DNA of 64,000 nucleotides. Origin: Erythrobacter sp. SD-21 (GTDB lineage Bacteria; Pseudomonadota; Alphaproteobacteria; Sphingomonadales; Sphingomonadaceae). The translations under genes were made by a program, and so were the position numbers. Below are positions 1-8,681 of this stretch, in pieces; within the stretch, counting starts at the first letter, position 1, and each line of letters begins with the position of its first letter. The stretch covers positions 248,001 through 312,000 of the forward strand of contig NZ_ABCG01000001.1 in NCBI RefSeq assembly GCF_000181515.1. The letters are read 5' to 3'. The notes below the pieces were generated by a model. It made no database searches and had not been told where the DNA came from. It saw only the letters and a program-made list of their open reading frames with translations.

Positions 1-370
1 GATCGAACATCAGCGAAAGGTCGGTGGCGTCGGGCTTCAGCTTGGCAAGCATGAAGGGATAGCGACGGATGTAAGCGGGCAGATAGACCTGTTCGGTGAC
101 CTTGCCCTTGTCATCGACGAAGGTGTTCACGCCCTCGTTGAGACCCATGAGGGCGAGCGGCAGTGGGTTTTCGCCCGACGAGAAGACGATCGGGAAATCG
201 CGCTGGGCCTGGACGAATTCGTCCACCGTCAGCGGGATCGCGTGCGCCTTGGCCAGCCACGGGGCCGAATCCATGCTGCGGCTGCGGTAGTTCTTGTGAT
301 CCCGGCTGTTGAGCGGCATCAGGTCGTTGAAGAAGAGTGGCAGTTGAGGCTGCTGCGGCGCGCTCGCCAT
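1..370 (-). CDS. SapC family protein (partial, C-terminus outside window)
   Basis: The reverse strand is open from an ATG at 370 to the window edge, giving 123 residues of N-terminal sequence. The start reads MASAPQQPQLPLFFNDLMPL, and further on 'SGENPLPLALMGLNEGVNTF' and 'YLPAYIRRYPFML' are hallmarks of the SapC family (named after an S-layer-associated protein of Campylobacter). In alphaproteobacteria such genes are often found near TonB receptors and tryptophan halogenases, but none is visible here because the window ends. Function in this group is not established. The family call is from motif recognition; the gene is cut by the window, not shown to be broken. Confidence 0.8.
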   Translation of the reverse strand, partial: MASAPQQPQLPLFFNDLMPLNSRDHKNYRSRSMDSAPWLAKAHAIPLTVDEFVQAQRDFPIVFSSGENPLPLALMGLNEGVNTFVDDKGKVTEQVYLPAYIRRYPFMLAKLKPDATDLSLMFD

Positions 371-455
371 GAGTTGTCTCCGAAAGTCTTTTCTACAGTG
401 ATGGGATGAGGCGAAAGCTGTCCGAATGGACATCACGCGCCAGAAGCTGCGGGCC

Positions 456-1904
456 TTACGGGGTTGCGCGGTCTTTCGCAAGCGGCACGAGCTTGCCGGG
501 ATTGAGCAATCCCCGGGGGTCGAGAGCCTGTTTCACGCTGCGCATGACGGCGAGGGCGACAGGACCGCCCAGGCGCCCCAGTTCGTCGCGCTTCACCTGG
601 CCTATTCCGTGTTCGGCGCTGATCGATCCGCCCCACTCGGTTACGAGATCGTGGACATAGGCGCTGATGGCTTTCCCTTCGCTCTTTTCCCACTCGCCGC
701 GCGCCGCTCCCGCAGGCGCAAGGACGTGGAAATGGACATTGCCGTCACCGAGATGGCCGAAAGCGATCGCGCGCGTGCCGGGAAATCGTTTCTCCACCAT
801 CGGCGACGCGGCCTCGACGAAATCGGCCATGCGCGCCACGGGCACGGAAATATCGTGCTGCATGGCGGGGCCGATGGCGCGTTCGGCGGGCGCTATCGAA
901 TCGCGCAATTGCCAGAAAGCTTCCGCCTGCGTTTCGTTGGCGGCCACCACCGCGTCACCCAGCAGATCCTGTTTCATGGCGCTTTCAAGTAGCTCTTCGG
1001 TTGTCCCGCCCAGCGCTTCGGCTTCGTCGGCAGGGGCGACTAGCTCGATTAAGGCGTTCCAGGAATGCTTTCCGACGAGCGGTGCACGTGCATCGGGCAA
1101 ATGGTCGAGTACGGCGGCGAGGCTGTGCGCGGGGACGACCTCGAAGCCTTCTAGCGAATCGCCTGCAAGCCGTTCGCAATGCAAGAGAAGTTTCCGCGCC
1201 ATCTGAAGCGAGTCCAGTCCGGCCCATATCACGCGCCGGTCCCCGGATTCGGGTAACAGACGCAGCGTGGCGGCGGTCACGATCCCAAGCGTGCCTTCGG
1301 ATCCGATAAGCAATTGCTTGAGGTCAAAGCCGCGGTTGTCTTTCTTGAGCGGCGTAAGCGTATCGAGCACGGAGCCGTCTGCCAGCACGGCCTCGAGCCC
1401 CAAGACCTGCGCGCGCATGGTGCCGTGGCGCAGGACCTGCGTGCCACCGGCGTTGGTCGATACGAGGCCGCCGATGGTTGCCGATCCCTTGCCGCCCAGC
1501 GTCAGCGGGAATCGCAAGCGATGCTCTTCAGCCTTCTTGTGAAGCGACTGCAGGATCACGCCGGCCTCGCAGGTAACCTGCCTGGCGTCGGCATCGAAGT
1601 CGCGGATCGCGTCCATCCGGCGCAGCGAGAGCAGCAGCGCCTCGCCCGTTCCATCAGGAGTCGCGCCGCCCGACATCCCGCTGTTCCCGCCTTGGGGTAC
1701 GATCGGAACGTCATGCTTCGCGCAGAGCTTCACCAGCCGGGCGACTTCTCCCGTGTTTGCGGGCGAGGCGAGGGCGAGCGCCTTTCCCGTGAAACGGCCG
1801 CGCCAGTCGGTCAGCCAAGGGGCCAGCAGGTCCGCATCGCGGGTGAGGCCACGCGGGCCGAGTAGGTCTGCGGCTGCCGCGAGGAAGGTGTCGCTCTGGG
1901 TCAT
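456..1904 (-). CDS. FAD-binding oxidase (GlcD/D-lactate or D-2-hydroxyacid dehydrogenase family)
   Basis: A protein of about 482 residues with the two-domain layout of FAD-linked 2-hydroxyacid dehydrogenases. The N-terminal FAD-binding half has 'PQGGNSGMSGGATPDG', 'GKGSATIGGLVSTNAGG' and 'GSEGTLGIVTAATL'. The C-terminal oxidase half has 'HLGDGNVHFHV' and ends with 'EHGIGQVKRDELG' and 'DPRGLLNPGKL'. Such enzymes oxidise D-lactate, glycolate or D-2-hydroxyglutarate to the 2-oxoacid and pass electrons on through FAD; the substrate cannot be fixed from sequence. The start is uncertain: ATG at 1904 was chosen, ATG at 1916 is four codons upstream, and an in-frame TTG lies at 1982. None has a strong ribosome binding site. 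Confidence 0.85.
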   Translation of the reverse strand: MTQSDTFLAAAADLLGPRGLTRDADLLAPWLTDWRGRFTGKALALASPANTGEVARLVKLCAKHDVPIVPQGGNSGMSGGATPDGTGEALLLSLRRMDAIRDFDADARQVTCEAGVILQSLHKKAEEHRLRFPLTLGGKGSATIGGLVSTNAGGTQVLRHGTMRAQVLGLEAVLADGSVLDTLTPLKKDNRGFDLKQLLIGSEGTLGIVTAATLRLLPESGDRRVIWAGLDSLQMARKLLLHCERLAGDSLEGFEVVPAHSLAAVLDHLPDARAPLVGKHSWNALIELVAPADEAEALGGTTEELLESAMKQDLLGDAVVAANETQAEAFWQLRDSIAPAERAIGPAMQHDISVPVARMADFVEAASPMVEKRFPGTRAIAFGHLGDGNVHFHVLAPAGAARGEWEKSEGKAISAYVHDLVTEWGGSISAEHGIGQVKRDELGRLGGPVALAVMRSVKQALDPRGLLNPGKLVPLAKDRATP

Positions 1905-2061
1905 TGCGGCGCCCATGCCACATTCGGCAGGCTTCACGCTACCTCTTGCCAAACGGGTCGATACAATTAAGCCGATATTCAAACGTCTTGGGGCATTGAG
2001 GCATCTTCACGCCTGTGTGCTTTGACCCGCACAGCCAGAGGAGCGCTTTTCCGCACCGTCG

Positions 2062-2649
2062 ATGCCCAGCCTGCCCATCCTGTTCGCGCCGTTCGCGCTC
2101 CTGCTTCCGCTGGGCTTTTTGGGCGTGCCCATGACGGACGAGGGCGAAGCGAGGGACGTGGCGCAGCAGACACATGATGGAGAACGACGTGTCTCCGCGC
2201 TGCCGCTGTCGGACGAGGCGCCGGGCTGGGCCCCGCTGCTCGATAGCATTGCGCCGGAGCCCAACGAACAGGTCCGCATCGAGCGCCGGATTATCCTGCG
2301 CATCTCGCCCGCTCCGAGTCCCTTGCGGCGGAGCCTGACCGCCGACGCACCTCGCGCGGCGCCGCAGACGCGGATAGTGGAACGCCCTATGGGCAAGTGC
2401 GTCAATAGCGCCGCCATCGGCGGGGTCGCAGATCGCGGTGACCACCTACTGATGTTCATGCGCGACCGTACGACCGTTGCTGCGCGGCTCGAAAAGGGCT
2501 GCAGTCCGCGCGATTTTTACCAGGGCTTTTATGTCGAACGGAACGACGACGGGAAGCTTTGCATCAAGCGTGACCGGATCATGAGCCGCTCCGGCGCGAA
2601 ATGCCAGGTGGCAAAATTCACCCAGCTCGTGGTCGAAATGGTGGACTGA
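2062..2649 (+). CDS. Secreted hypothetical protein
   Basis: 195 residues, not recognised. It begins with a hydrophobic stretch (LPILFAPFALLLPLGFLG) that looks like a signal peptide, so export is likely. The conserved-looking part is C-terminal: 'CVNSAAIGGV', 'LEKGCSPRDFYQGFYVE' and 'KLCIKRDRIMSRSGAKCQV' contain four cysteines that could form disulfides outside the cytoplasm. A GAGGAG sequence lies about 18-20 bases before the ATG, rather far for a standard ribosome binding site. A clear hairpin terminator follows the gene (2701-2727). Codon use is like that of the neighbours, so I take it as a real gene of unknown function. Confidence 0.6.
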   Translation: MPSLPILFAPFALLLPLGFLGVPMTDEGEARDVAQQTHDGERRVSALPLSDEAPGWAPLLDSIAPEPNEQVRIERRIILRISPAPSPLRRSLTADAPRAAPQTRIVERPMGKCVNSAAIGGVADRGDHLLMFMRDRTTVAARLEKGCSPRDFYQGFYVERNDDGKLCIKRDRIMSRSGAKCQVAKFTQLVVEMVD

Positions 2650-2700
2650 AAGCGCTTTTCCTTGACTTCCCGCCCCGAATTCGCGATGGGCACGCTCGCT

Positions 2701-2727
2701 AAAGGCCGCGGCATTGCGGCCTTTTTC
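2701..2727 (+). terminator. Rho-independent terminator after the secreted hypothetical gene
   Basis: Perfect 9-bp stem AAAGGCCGC / GCGGCCTTT around a 6-base loop, continuing into a T-rich tail. It lies 50 bases after the stop at 2649 and about 33 bases before the ATG of the RNA helicase, so it should separate the two transcripts. The A-rich left arm means it might also work on the other strand, but no gene ends there. Confidence 0.8.
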
Positions 2728-2759
2728 GTATTTCCAAATCAGGGGCATTTGACCACCGC

Positions 2760-4138
2760 ATGAGTTTCGCCGATCTCGGCCTATCCGAAGACCTGCTGAA
2801 AGCCGTCGAAGAGGCCGGTTATACCGAGCCGACTCCGATCCAGGCGCAGGCCATTCCGCCCATCCTGATGATGAAGGACATCATCGGGATCGCCCAGACG
2901 GGTACCGGCAAAACAGCCAGCTTCGTGCTGCCAATGATCGACGTGATGGCTTCCGGCCGTCGCCGCGCGCTCATGCCACGCAGCCTGATCCTCGCACCGA
3001 CGCGCGAACTTGCCGCACAGGTCGCCGAGAATTTCGAGAAATACGGCAAGAATCACGATCTCAAGCTCGCCCTGCTGATCGGCGGTGTCCAGATGGGGGA
3101 TCAGATCAAGGCTTTGAACGAAGGCGTCGACGTGCTGATCGCCACACCGGGCCGCCTGATGGACCTGTTCGAGCGTGGCAAGATCCTGCTGAACGGCTGT
3201 GAACTTCTCGTCATTGACGAGGCGGATCGCATGCTCGACATGGGGTTCATTCCCGACATCGAATTCATCTGCTCCAAGCTTCCCGAGCAGCGACAGACGA
3301 TGTTGTTCTCGGCAACGATGCCCCCACCGATCGAGAAACTGGCAAAGAAGTTTCTCGATAATCCCAAGCGGATCGAAGTCAGCCGCGCGGCTACGACCAA
3401 CAAGGACATCACTGCGTTCAAGATTCCGGTAGAAAGCCGGAAGAAGCGCGAAACCCTGCGCTGGTTGCTGCGCAACGACCATGTCGAAACAGCAATCATC
3501 TTCGCCAATCGGAAGACCACGGTGCGCGAGCTTAACAAGAGTCTGCAACAGCACGGCTTTGCGAGCAGCGAGATCCATGGCGACATGGACCAGTCGAGCC
3601 GGATCAAGGAACTCGACCGATTCAAGAACGGTGAGGTCAACATCCTTGTCGCTTCAGACGTTGCGGCGCGCGGTCTCGACGTGAAGGGCGTAAGCCACGT
3701 CTTCAATTTCGATACGCCTTGGCACCCGGACGACTATGTTCACCGCATCGGCCGCACGGGCCGTGCCGGAGCAAAGGGCCGTGCTTTCACTTCGTCTCGA
3801 AGGAAGACGCCGAGGCAATCCAGAACGTCGAGAAATTGACCGAGAACGAGATCCCCGTCTTCGGCAAGAAGGATGTGCGAGTCGAGCTGGTCGAGCCTTC
3901 CAAGAAGGACGCGGCGGAGGAACGGCCCGCCAAGCCGAAGCGCGCCGAGTGTGAGGATAGTTCAGATCGCAAGGAGCGCGAAGATAAGCCCAAGCGCGCA
4001 CCCGGCAAGGCAGCGGTCGAGCCGCCAGCCGAAAAGCCCAAGCGTTCGCGCCGCCGGGACGAGCGCGACGACGAGCCGACCAAGGCGGGCGAATGGAACG
4101 GGCCGGTCCCGACCTTCCTCGACGTTTCGGCGACCTGA
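2760..4138 (+). pseudogene. DEAD-box RNA helicase, reading frame broken by a one-base deletion
   Basis: ATP-dependent RNA helicase of the RhlE/DeaD type. The first frame (2760-3839) carries all core motifs in order: Q motif (GYTEPTPIQ), AQTGTGKT, PTRELAAQ, ATPGRL, DEAD (VIDEADRML), SAT, HGDMDQ, VASDVAARGLD and HRIGRTGRAG. Right after the last motif the frame goes wrong at about 3790. The expected 'GRAFTFVSKEDAEAIQ' is obtained only by moving to the frame of 3719-4138, as if one base were missing in 'ttcacttcgtc'. With one base restored the gene codes for 459 residues, ending in a basic, charged tail (PKRSRRRDERDDEP). The catalytic core survives even if the shift is real; the RNA-binding-like tail would be lost. 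A sequencing or assembly error is a serious alternative, since uvrD nearby has the same kind of defect. Confidence 0.85.
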
Positions 4139-4154
4139 TTTAACGCTTTCCTTA

Positions 4155-4183
4155 CCATGCCGCGCGCAAGATGCGCGGCATGG
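4155..4183 (+). promoter_or_regulatory. Perfect hairpin covering the start of the fatty acid hydroxylase-like gene
   Basis: CCATGCCGCGC, a 7-base loop, then GCGCGGCATGG: an 11-bp perfect inverted repeat. The candidate start codons at 4171 (in the loop) and 4180 (in the right arm) both lie inside it, and no Shine-Dalgarno sequence is visible before them. It has no T tract, so it is not a standard terminator. It could limit translation initiation, but that is inference. Confidence 0.45.
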
Positions 4184-5004
4184 AGATCTTCGCCCAACCG
4201 GCCCAATCGACCCTTATCCTGCTGGTGATGACCGGTCTGGTCTTCGGCCTGCTGGCGCTTGCCACCAAGCGGCAGGGTTTCCGAGCGGCCGTGGCGCGCA
4301 CGCGCGGCGAATTCCTGACCAATCTCGGCCTTAGCGGCATCAACATGGTGCTGCTGGCACCGCTGTTCGTCTTTCCCGACGGAGCGCTGCGCGATGCGAT
4401 CGGCGCACCGTCCTCGCTTGCGGGCATGTGGAACCATGTGCCCGACGCGCTGGCGTTGATTGCGGCCATTCTGATCTTCGACTTCGTGGTCTACTGGCGC
4501 CACCGGCTCGAGCATACGCGCCTACTATGGCCAATTCACGCAACGCATCACGCCGATACCGCGCTGCACTGGCTGTCGATCCTGCGCAAGCATCCGCTGA
4601 GCAAGCTTTTGAGCACCTGCGTGGACATCGCGCTGCTACTCCTTCTGGGCGTGCCCGAATGGGCGGTCGGTGTTGCCGGCATTATTCGCGGTTGGTGGGG
4701 CTTCTTCATCCATGCCGACGTGCCATGGACACTGGGTCCGCTCGGCCATGTGCTGATTTCGCCGGCCGCGCACCGCCTCCACCACATCCGTGACGAGGCG
4801 CTGATGGGTAGCAATTACGGCAACACCGTTACCCTGTGGGACAAGCTGTTCGGCACCTATGTCGACCCCGCACCGCATCTCAATTGCGAGACCGGCATCG
4901 CCGAAGGGACACGCGGGCTGGGCGGCGAATTGTTGCGGCCGTTTGATCGGCGCTATTGGCGCAAACCCCGCGAGGAAGCGGTGGAAACTGAAGTCACCGC
5001 CTAA
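4171..5004 (+). CDS. Sterol desaturase / fatty acid hydroxylase family membrane protein
   Basis: 277 residues with four or more hydrophobic segments and the histidine clusters of the membrane-bound di-iron hydroxylase family: 'HRLEH', 'HATHH' and 'HRLHH', in the order and spacing typical of the group. These histidines hold two iron atoms used to hydroxylate or desaturate a lipid-type substrate with O2. The substrate is not known; family members act on sterols, carotenoids, fatty acids and hopanoids. The start could be ATG 4171 or 4180; both sit in a strong hairpin. The gene meets uvrD tail to tail with a 4-base overlap. Confidence 0.82.
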   Translation: MRGMEIFAQPAQSTLILLVMTGLVFGLLALATKRQGFRAAVARTRGEFLTNLGLSGINMVLLAPLFVFPDGALRDAIGAPSSLAGMWNHVPDALALIAAILIFDFVVYWRHRLEHTRLLWPIHATHHADTALHWLSILRKHPLSKLLSTCVDIALLLLLGVPEWAVGVAGIIRGWWGFFIHADVPWTLGPLGHVLISPAAHRLHHIRDEALMGSNYGNTVTLWDKLFGTYVDPAPHLNCETGIAEGTRGLGGELLRPFDRRYWRKPREEAVETEVTA

Positions 5005-7312
5005 TCGGCGGCCAGCTTCACAAAGCTGTCGAGCACCCGCTTGGTGCCGGCCTTCTCGAATTCGATTTCCAGCTTGTTGCCTTCCTGGTCAGTGACAAAG
5101 CCGTAGCCGAACTTGTCGTGGAAGACGCGTGCGCCGATGGCGATGTCGGTGCGCGGCTTGGCGGCGAAGCTGGCGGCGCTCTTGCCGGTCTCGGCGATCC
5201 GCTTGGGGCTGGTGTCATACCCGCTCGACAGGGCGCGCTGCCAGCCGGGGCCGCGCGCAGTGCTGCGGTCGGGGCGCGCGGTCGAGACATGGGCGAACGG
5301 GTCTTCGTTCTCGCTCCAGTTCGCGCGCCAGAGGGAGGCACCGCCACTCATCGTGGTCTCGCTCTCGATATGCTCCTCGGGTAATTCCTCAATAAAGCGG
5401 CTTGGGATCGAACTGGTCCATTGGCCATAAATGCGCCGGTTTGCGGCATGAAAGATCGTGCAGCGGCGTTTGGCGCGCGTGATGGCGACATAGGCGAGGC
5501 GGCGTTCCTCCTCGAGACTGGCAAGACCGCCTTCGTCGATCGCACGCTGGCTGGGGAAGACGCCTTCCTCCCAGCCGGGCAGGAAGACATGGTTGAATTC
5601 CAGTCCCTTGGCCGCGTGCATGGTCATGATGGTGACCTTCTCGCCATCGTCGGCGCGGTCGTTGTCCATCACCAGGCTGACGTGCTCGAGAAAGTCCGTC
5701 AGCGTCTCGTATTCCTCCATCGCGCGGGCGAGCTCGGTGAGGTTTTCGAGACGCCCCGCGCTTTCGGCGCTGCGATCCTTGTTGAGCATGTCCTCATAAC
5801 CGCTTTCGACCAGCACGGTGCGCAGCAATTCGGATGGCGTGACCTGTTCGGCCAGCTCGCGCCAATGGACGAATTGGGTGAGCAGGCCGCCCAGCGTGTT
5901 GCGCGCGCGGGCCGGAAGCTCGTCGCTATCGGCAAGGTCGAGCGAGGCAGCGGCGAGCGGCTTCTGCGTACGACGCGCATGGCGGCGCATGGCCTCCAGC
6001 GTCTTCGCCCCAAGTCCGCGCTTGGGTTGGTTGTAGATTCGCTCGAAGGCAAGGTCGTCGGCCGGCTGCGCGATGGTGCGCAGATAGGCAAGGGCGTCGC
6101 GAATTTCTGCGCGCTCGTAGAAGCGAAAGCCGCCTACGATGCGGTAGTTGAGGCCGATCTGGATGAAGCGGTCTTCGAATTCGCGGGTCTGGTACTGGGC
6201 GCGCACGAGGATCGCGACCTCGTCGAGCGGAGCGCCCTCGCTTTCCAGCCGTTCGATCGCTTCGCCGACCCGCCGCGCTTCTTCGGGTGCGTCCCACACG
6301 CCGACCACGTGGACCTTCTCGCCCGCCCGAAGCTCGGTCCACAGCGTCTTGCCGAGCCGTTCGCTGTTGGCGTTGATGAGCCCCGACGCGGCCGCGAGGA
6401 TCTGCGGGGTGGAGCGGTAGTTCTGCTCCAGCTTGATAACCGCCGCGCCTGGAAAATCCTTTTCGAACTTGAGGATATTGGCGACTTCTGCGCCGCGCCA
6501 TGAATAGATTGACTGGTCGTCATCACCCACCACGCAGATGTTCTTGCGCGTCTGAGCGAGTAGGCGCAGCCACAGGTACTGGACCTGATTGGTGTCCTGA
6601 TATTCGTCGACAAGAATGTATTTGAAGCGCTGCTGGTACTGCGCCAACACGTCGTGATGCTGGCGGAAGATGTTCAACATGTGCAGCAGCAGGTCGCCGA
6701 AGTCGCAGGCGTTCAGCGCTTTCAGCCGGTCTGATAGAGCTTGTAGAACTGCGCGCCCTTGCCATTGGCATAGGCCTCGTTCTCCACCGCATCGAGATCG
6801 CCGGGGTTGAGGCCGCGGTTCTTCCAGCGGTCGATCAGGCCGGCCAGCTGACGCGCGGGCCAGCGCTTCTCGTCAAGGTCGTTTTCCTGAATTAGCTGCT
6901 TGAGCAAACGAAGCTGATCGTCCGTGTCGATGATCGTGTAATTGCTCTGCAATCCGACCAGTTCTGCATGGCGGCGCAGCATGCGCGCGCCGATCGAGTG
7001 GAAGGTGCCGAGCCACGGCATGCCGTCCACTGCATCGCCAATATGCCGCCCGACGCGCTCACGCATTTCACGCGCGGCCTTGTTGGTGAAAGTGACGCAG
7101 AGGATCTCGCTCGGCCAGGCACGGCGCGTTGCGATAAGGTGGGCAAGCCGTGCGGTGAGCGCGGCGGTCTTTCCCGTACCGGCACCGGCCAGCATCAGCA
7201 CCGGCCCCTCCGTCGTCAGCACTGCTTCACGCTGGGGCGCGTTGAGCGGCGCCGCATAGGGCGGAATTGCGCCATCTTCGGCGGGACTTGGGGGAGCGGG
7301 GAAGTCGGGCAT
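5001..7312 (-). pseudogene. uvrD: UvrD/PcrA-type DNA helicase, reading frame broken by a one-base deletion
   Basis: Superfamily 1A 3'-5' helicase used in nucleotide excision and mismatch repair. The N-terminal frame (start ATG at 7312, MPDFPAPPSP) has the Walker A motif 'AGAGTGKTAALTARL', 'VTFTNKAAREM' and 'WLGTFHSIGARML', then stops early at 6722. The downstream frame continues with 'ILVDEYQDTNQVQYLW', 'VVGDDDQSIYSWRGA', 'LEQNYRST', 'VTIMTMHAAKGLEF' and 'LAYVAITRAKR', ending with a C-terminal Tudor-like segment (GARVFHDKFGYGFVTDQEG). Adding one G near 6731, making CAGGACCGG instead of CAGACCGG on the coding strand, restores 'YKLYQDRLKALNACDFGDLL' and a 770-residue protein of normal length. 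If the deletion were real, the ATPase site would be split between two fragments, so an error in the assembly is likely. Confidence 0.9.
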
Positions 7313-7429
7313 AGTTGTGGAACAGCTAGGGAACGCCAGGGCGTAGCACAACCCCCATACCAAGCCTTTCGGAACTAACACCTTGATGCGTGAGTAATAT
7401 CGACAATGACACTCCAAGGAGGAACACAG

Positions 7430-8047
7430 ATGAAGAACCTTATCCTTGCCGGCGCTGCAGCCCTTGCCTTCGCCATGCCTGCCGCCGCTGACCACCACAT
7501 GGAAGGCGAAGTCACTACATACCAACTTAGTGAAGACCAGATGATGACCTACGACGGCTGGCCAGAAGATCGCCGCGCGGTCTACGATGCATGGCCCTAT
7601 GGCGTTCAGGAATATTACTGGACGCTGGAGCCCATGCAGATGGAAGGTTTCTGGATGCTGACCGATCCTCAGCGTGTGCGCATCTACGAGATGACGCCCG
7701 ACCAACGCGCGATGGCCTGGCAGCAAATTAACGCTCAGATGAGCCCCACGAACAGCGCCAGCACCACCGGCACGACGGCGCGCACCACTGCCGCAACCCG
7801 CACCAGCACGAGCCCGCGTTTCGTTAGGAGCGAAGTTGTGCAAAACACGCCGGCTGATGCGGGACCGCCGAGCGACGGTGAATTGCCGATCTGCGAGAGC
7901 AACGCGCAGGACAATTGCATCAATGCTTGGGAAGCTGGCAAGCGTGGCCCCGGTGTGAACCGTCCGCTGGAATACTGGCCGGGCCGCCCGGCGAGCGAAA
8001 TCGATGAATCGCTCCCGGCTACGCGCTCGAGCGACGACAATAACTAA
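7430..8047 (+). CDS. Secreted hypothetical protein
   Basis: 205 residues, not recognised. The start at 7430 is set by a strong ribosome binding site (aaggagga, 7416-7423, 6 bases before ATG); an in-frame ATG at 7406 lacks one. A signal peptide is clear (MKNLILAGAAALAFAMPAAA). The mature part has 'TYDGWPEDRRAVYDAWPYGV' and 'FWMLTDPQRVRIYEMT', rich in Tyr, Trp and acidic residues, then a Thr/Ser/Ala-rich linker (about residues 105-130) and a C-terminal part with two cysteines (ICESNAQDNC). Probably periplasmic or outer-membrane associated. A good terminator follows. Confidence 0.7.
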   Translation: MKNLILAGAAALAFAMPAAADHHMEGEVTTYQLSEDQMMTYDGWPEDRRAVYDAWPYGVQEYYWTLEPMQMEGFWMLTDPQRVRIYEMTPDQRAMAWQQINAQMSPTNSASTTGTTARTTAATRTSTSPRFVRSEVVQNTPADAGPPSDGELPICESNAQDNCINAWEAGKRGPGVNRPLEYWPGRPASEIDESLPATRSSDDNN

Positions 8048-8094
8048 TCCGAACGTCCAGCCCCGCTAGCTCTGCTAGCGACGACGCTTGGAGT

Positions 8095-8128
8095 GGGCGG
8101 TTCTACCATGGTAGAGCCGCCCGTTTCC
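8095..8128 (+). terminator. Rho-independent terminator
   Basis: GGGCGGTTCTACC / GGTAGAGCCGCCC form a 13-bp stem (one G-U pair as RNA) with a very short loop, followed by GTTTCC. It lies 47 bases after the stop at 8047 and just before the tail end of rsmD on the other strand. A smaller hairpin GCTAG-CTCTG-CTAGC lies between the gene and this stem. Confidence 0.7.
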
Positions 8129-8135
8129 TGTGTGC

Positions 8136-8681
8136 TCAGTTCTTCAAGCGCAGCAGGGTGAGCTTGGCTTTGCCGACCGTGCGTTCGACCTCGATCGCCA
8201 GCGCCTTGACCGCGATATCCTCATCCTTGCGGGTTTCCAGCGCGATCCAGGTCGCCGGGCCGAACCAACCGAGCCGCGCCATGCGATCGAGCGCGACCTG
8301 ACCTGCGCCCGTATCGTAGGGCGGGTCGAGAAGGATGAGGTCATGCGGAGCCTTTGCCGGAGCGAGGCTCATCACCGATGCCTGCTGCACCTGCGTTCGC
8401 ACGCGACAGTCGAGCGCGTCGATATTGGCGCGGATCGCTTTGATGGCATCAGGCTCCTGCTCGACGAACAGGCAATGTGCGGCCCCGCGGGACAGGGCTT
8501 CCAGTCCCAGCGCGCCCGATCCTGCGAACAGGTCCAGCACCGACAGTCCCTCGAACCCTCCCAAGCGGCTGGCGAGCATGTTGAAGAGTGTCTCGCGCGT
8601 GCGGTCGGCGGTCGGGCGCGTGCCTTCGCCCTTGGGGGCAACGAGCTTCCGGCCGCGCCAGTCGCCTGCGATGATCCTCAC
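8136..8681 (-). CDS. rsmD: 16S rRNA (guanine(966)-N(2))-methyltransferase RsmD
   Basis: 181 residues, the usual length. It opens with 'MRIIAGDWRGRKLVAPKGEG' and 'RPTADRTRETLFNML', the RsmD signature. The SAM-binding motif is 'VLDLFAGSGALGLEALSRG' and the amino-methyltransferase catalytic motif is 'DLILLDPPYD' (D/NPPY type). It methylates G966 of 16S rRNA using S-adenosylmethionine. It overlaps the end of the pseudouridine synthase gene by 4 bases (ATGA), so the two are probably translationally coupled as a small rRNA-modification operon. Confidence 0.95.
   Translation of the reverse strand: MRIIAGDWRGRKLVAPKGEGTRPTADRTRETLFNMLASRLGGFEGLSVLDLFAGSGALGLEALSRGAAHCLFVEQEPDAIKAIRANIDALDCRVRTQVQQASVMSLAPAKAPHDLILLDPPYDTGAGQVALDRMARLGWFGPATWIALETRKDEDIAVKALAIEVERTVGKAKLTLLRLKN

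Noticed and set aside
1905..1982. Longer FAD oxidase starting at TTG 1982
   Set aside because: The extra 26 residues have no likeness to the family and the TTG lacks a ribosome binding site; an ATG start fits the family's usual N-terminus better.
5421..6503. 360-codon plus-strand frame opposite uvrD
   Set aside because: Mirror of the uvrD helicase coding sequence with no recognisable domain.
7313..7429. EcfG promoter before the secreted hypothetical gene (three GGAAC sequences)
   Set aside because: None of the three GGAAC copies is followed by CGTT at 16 or 17 bases.
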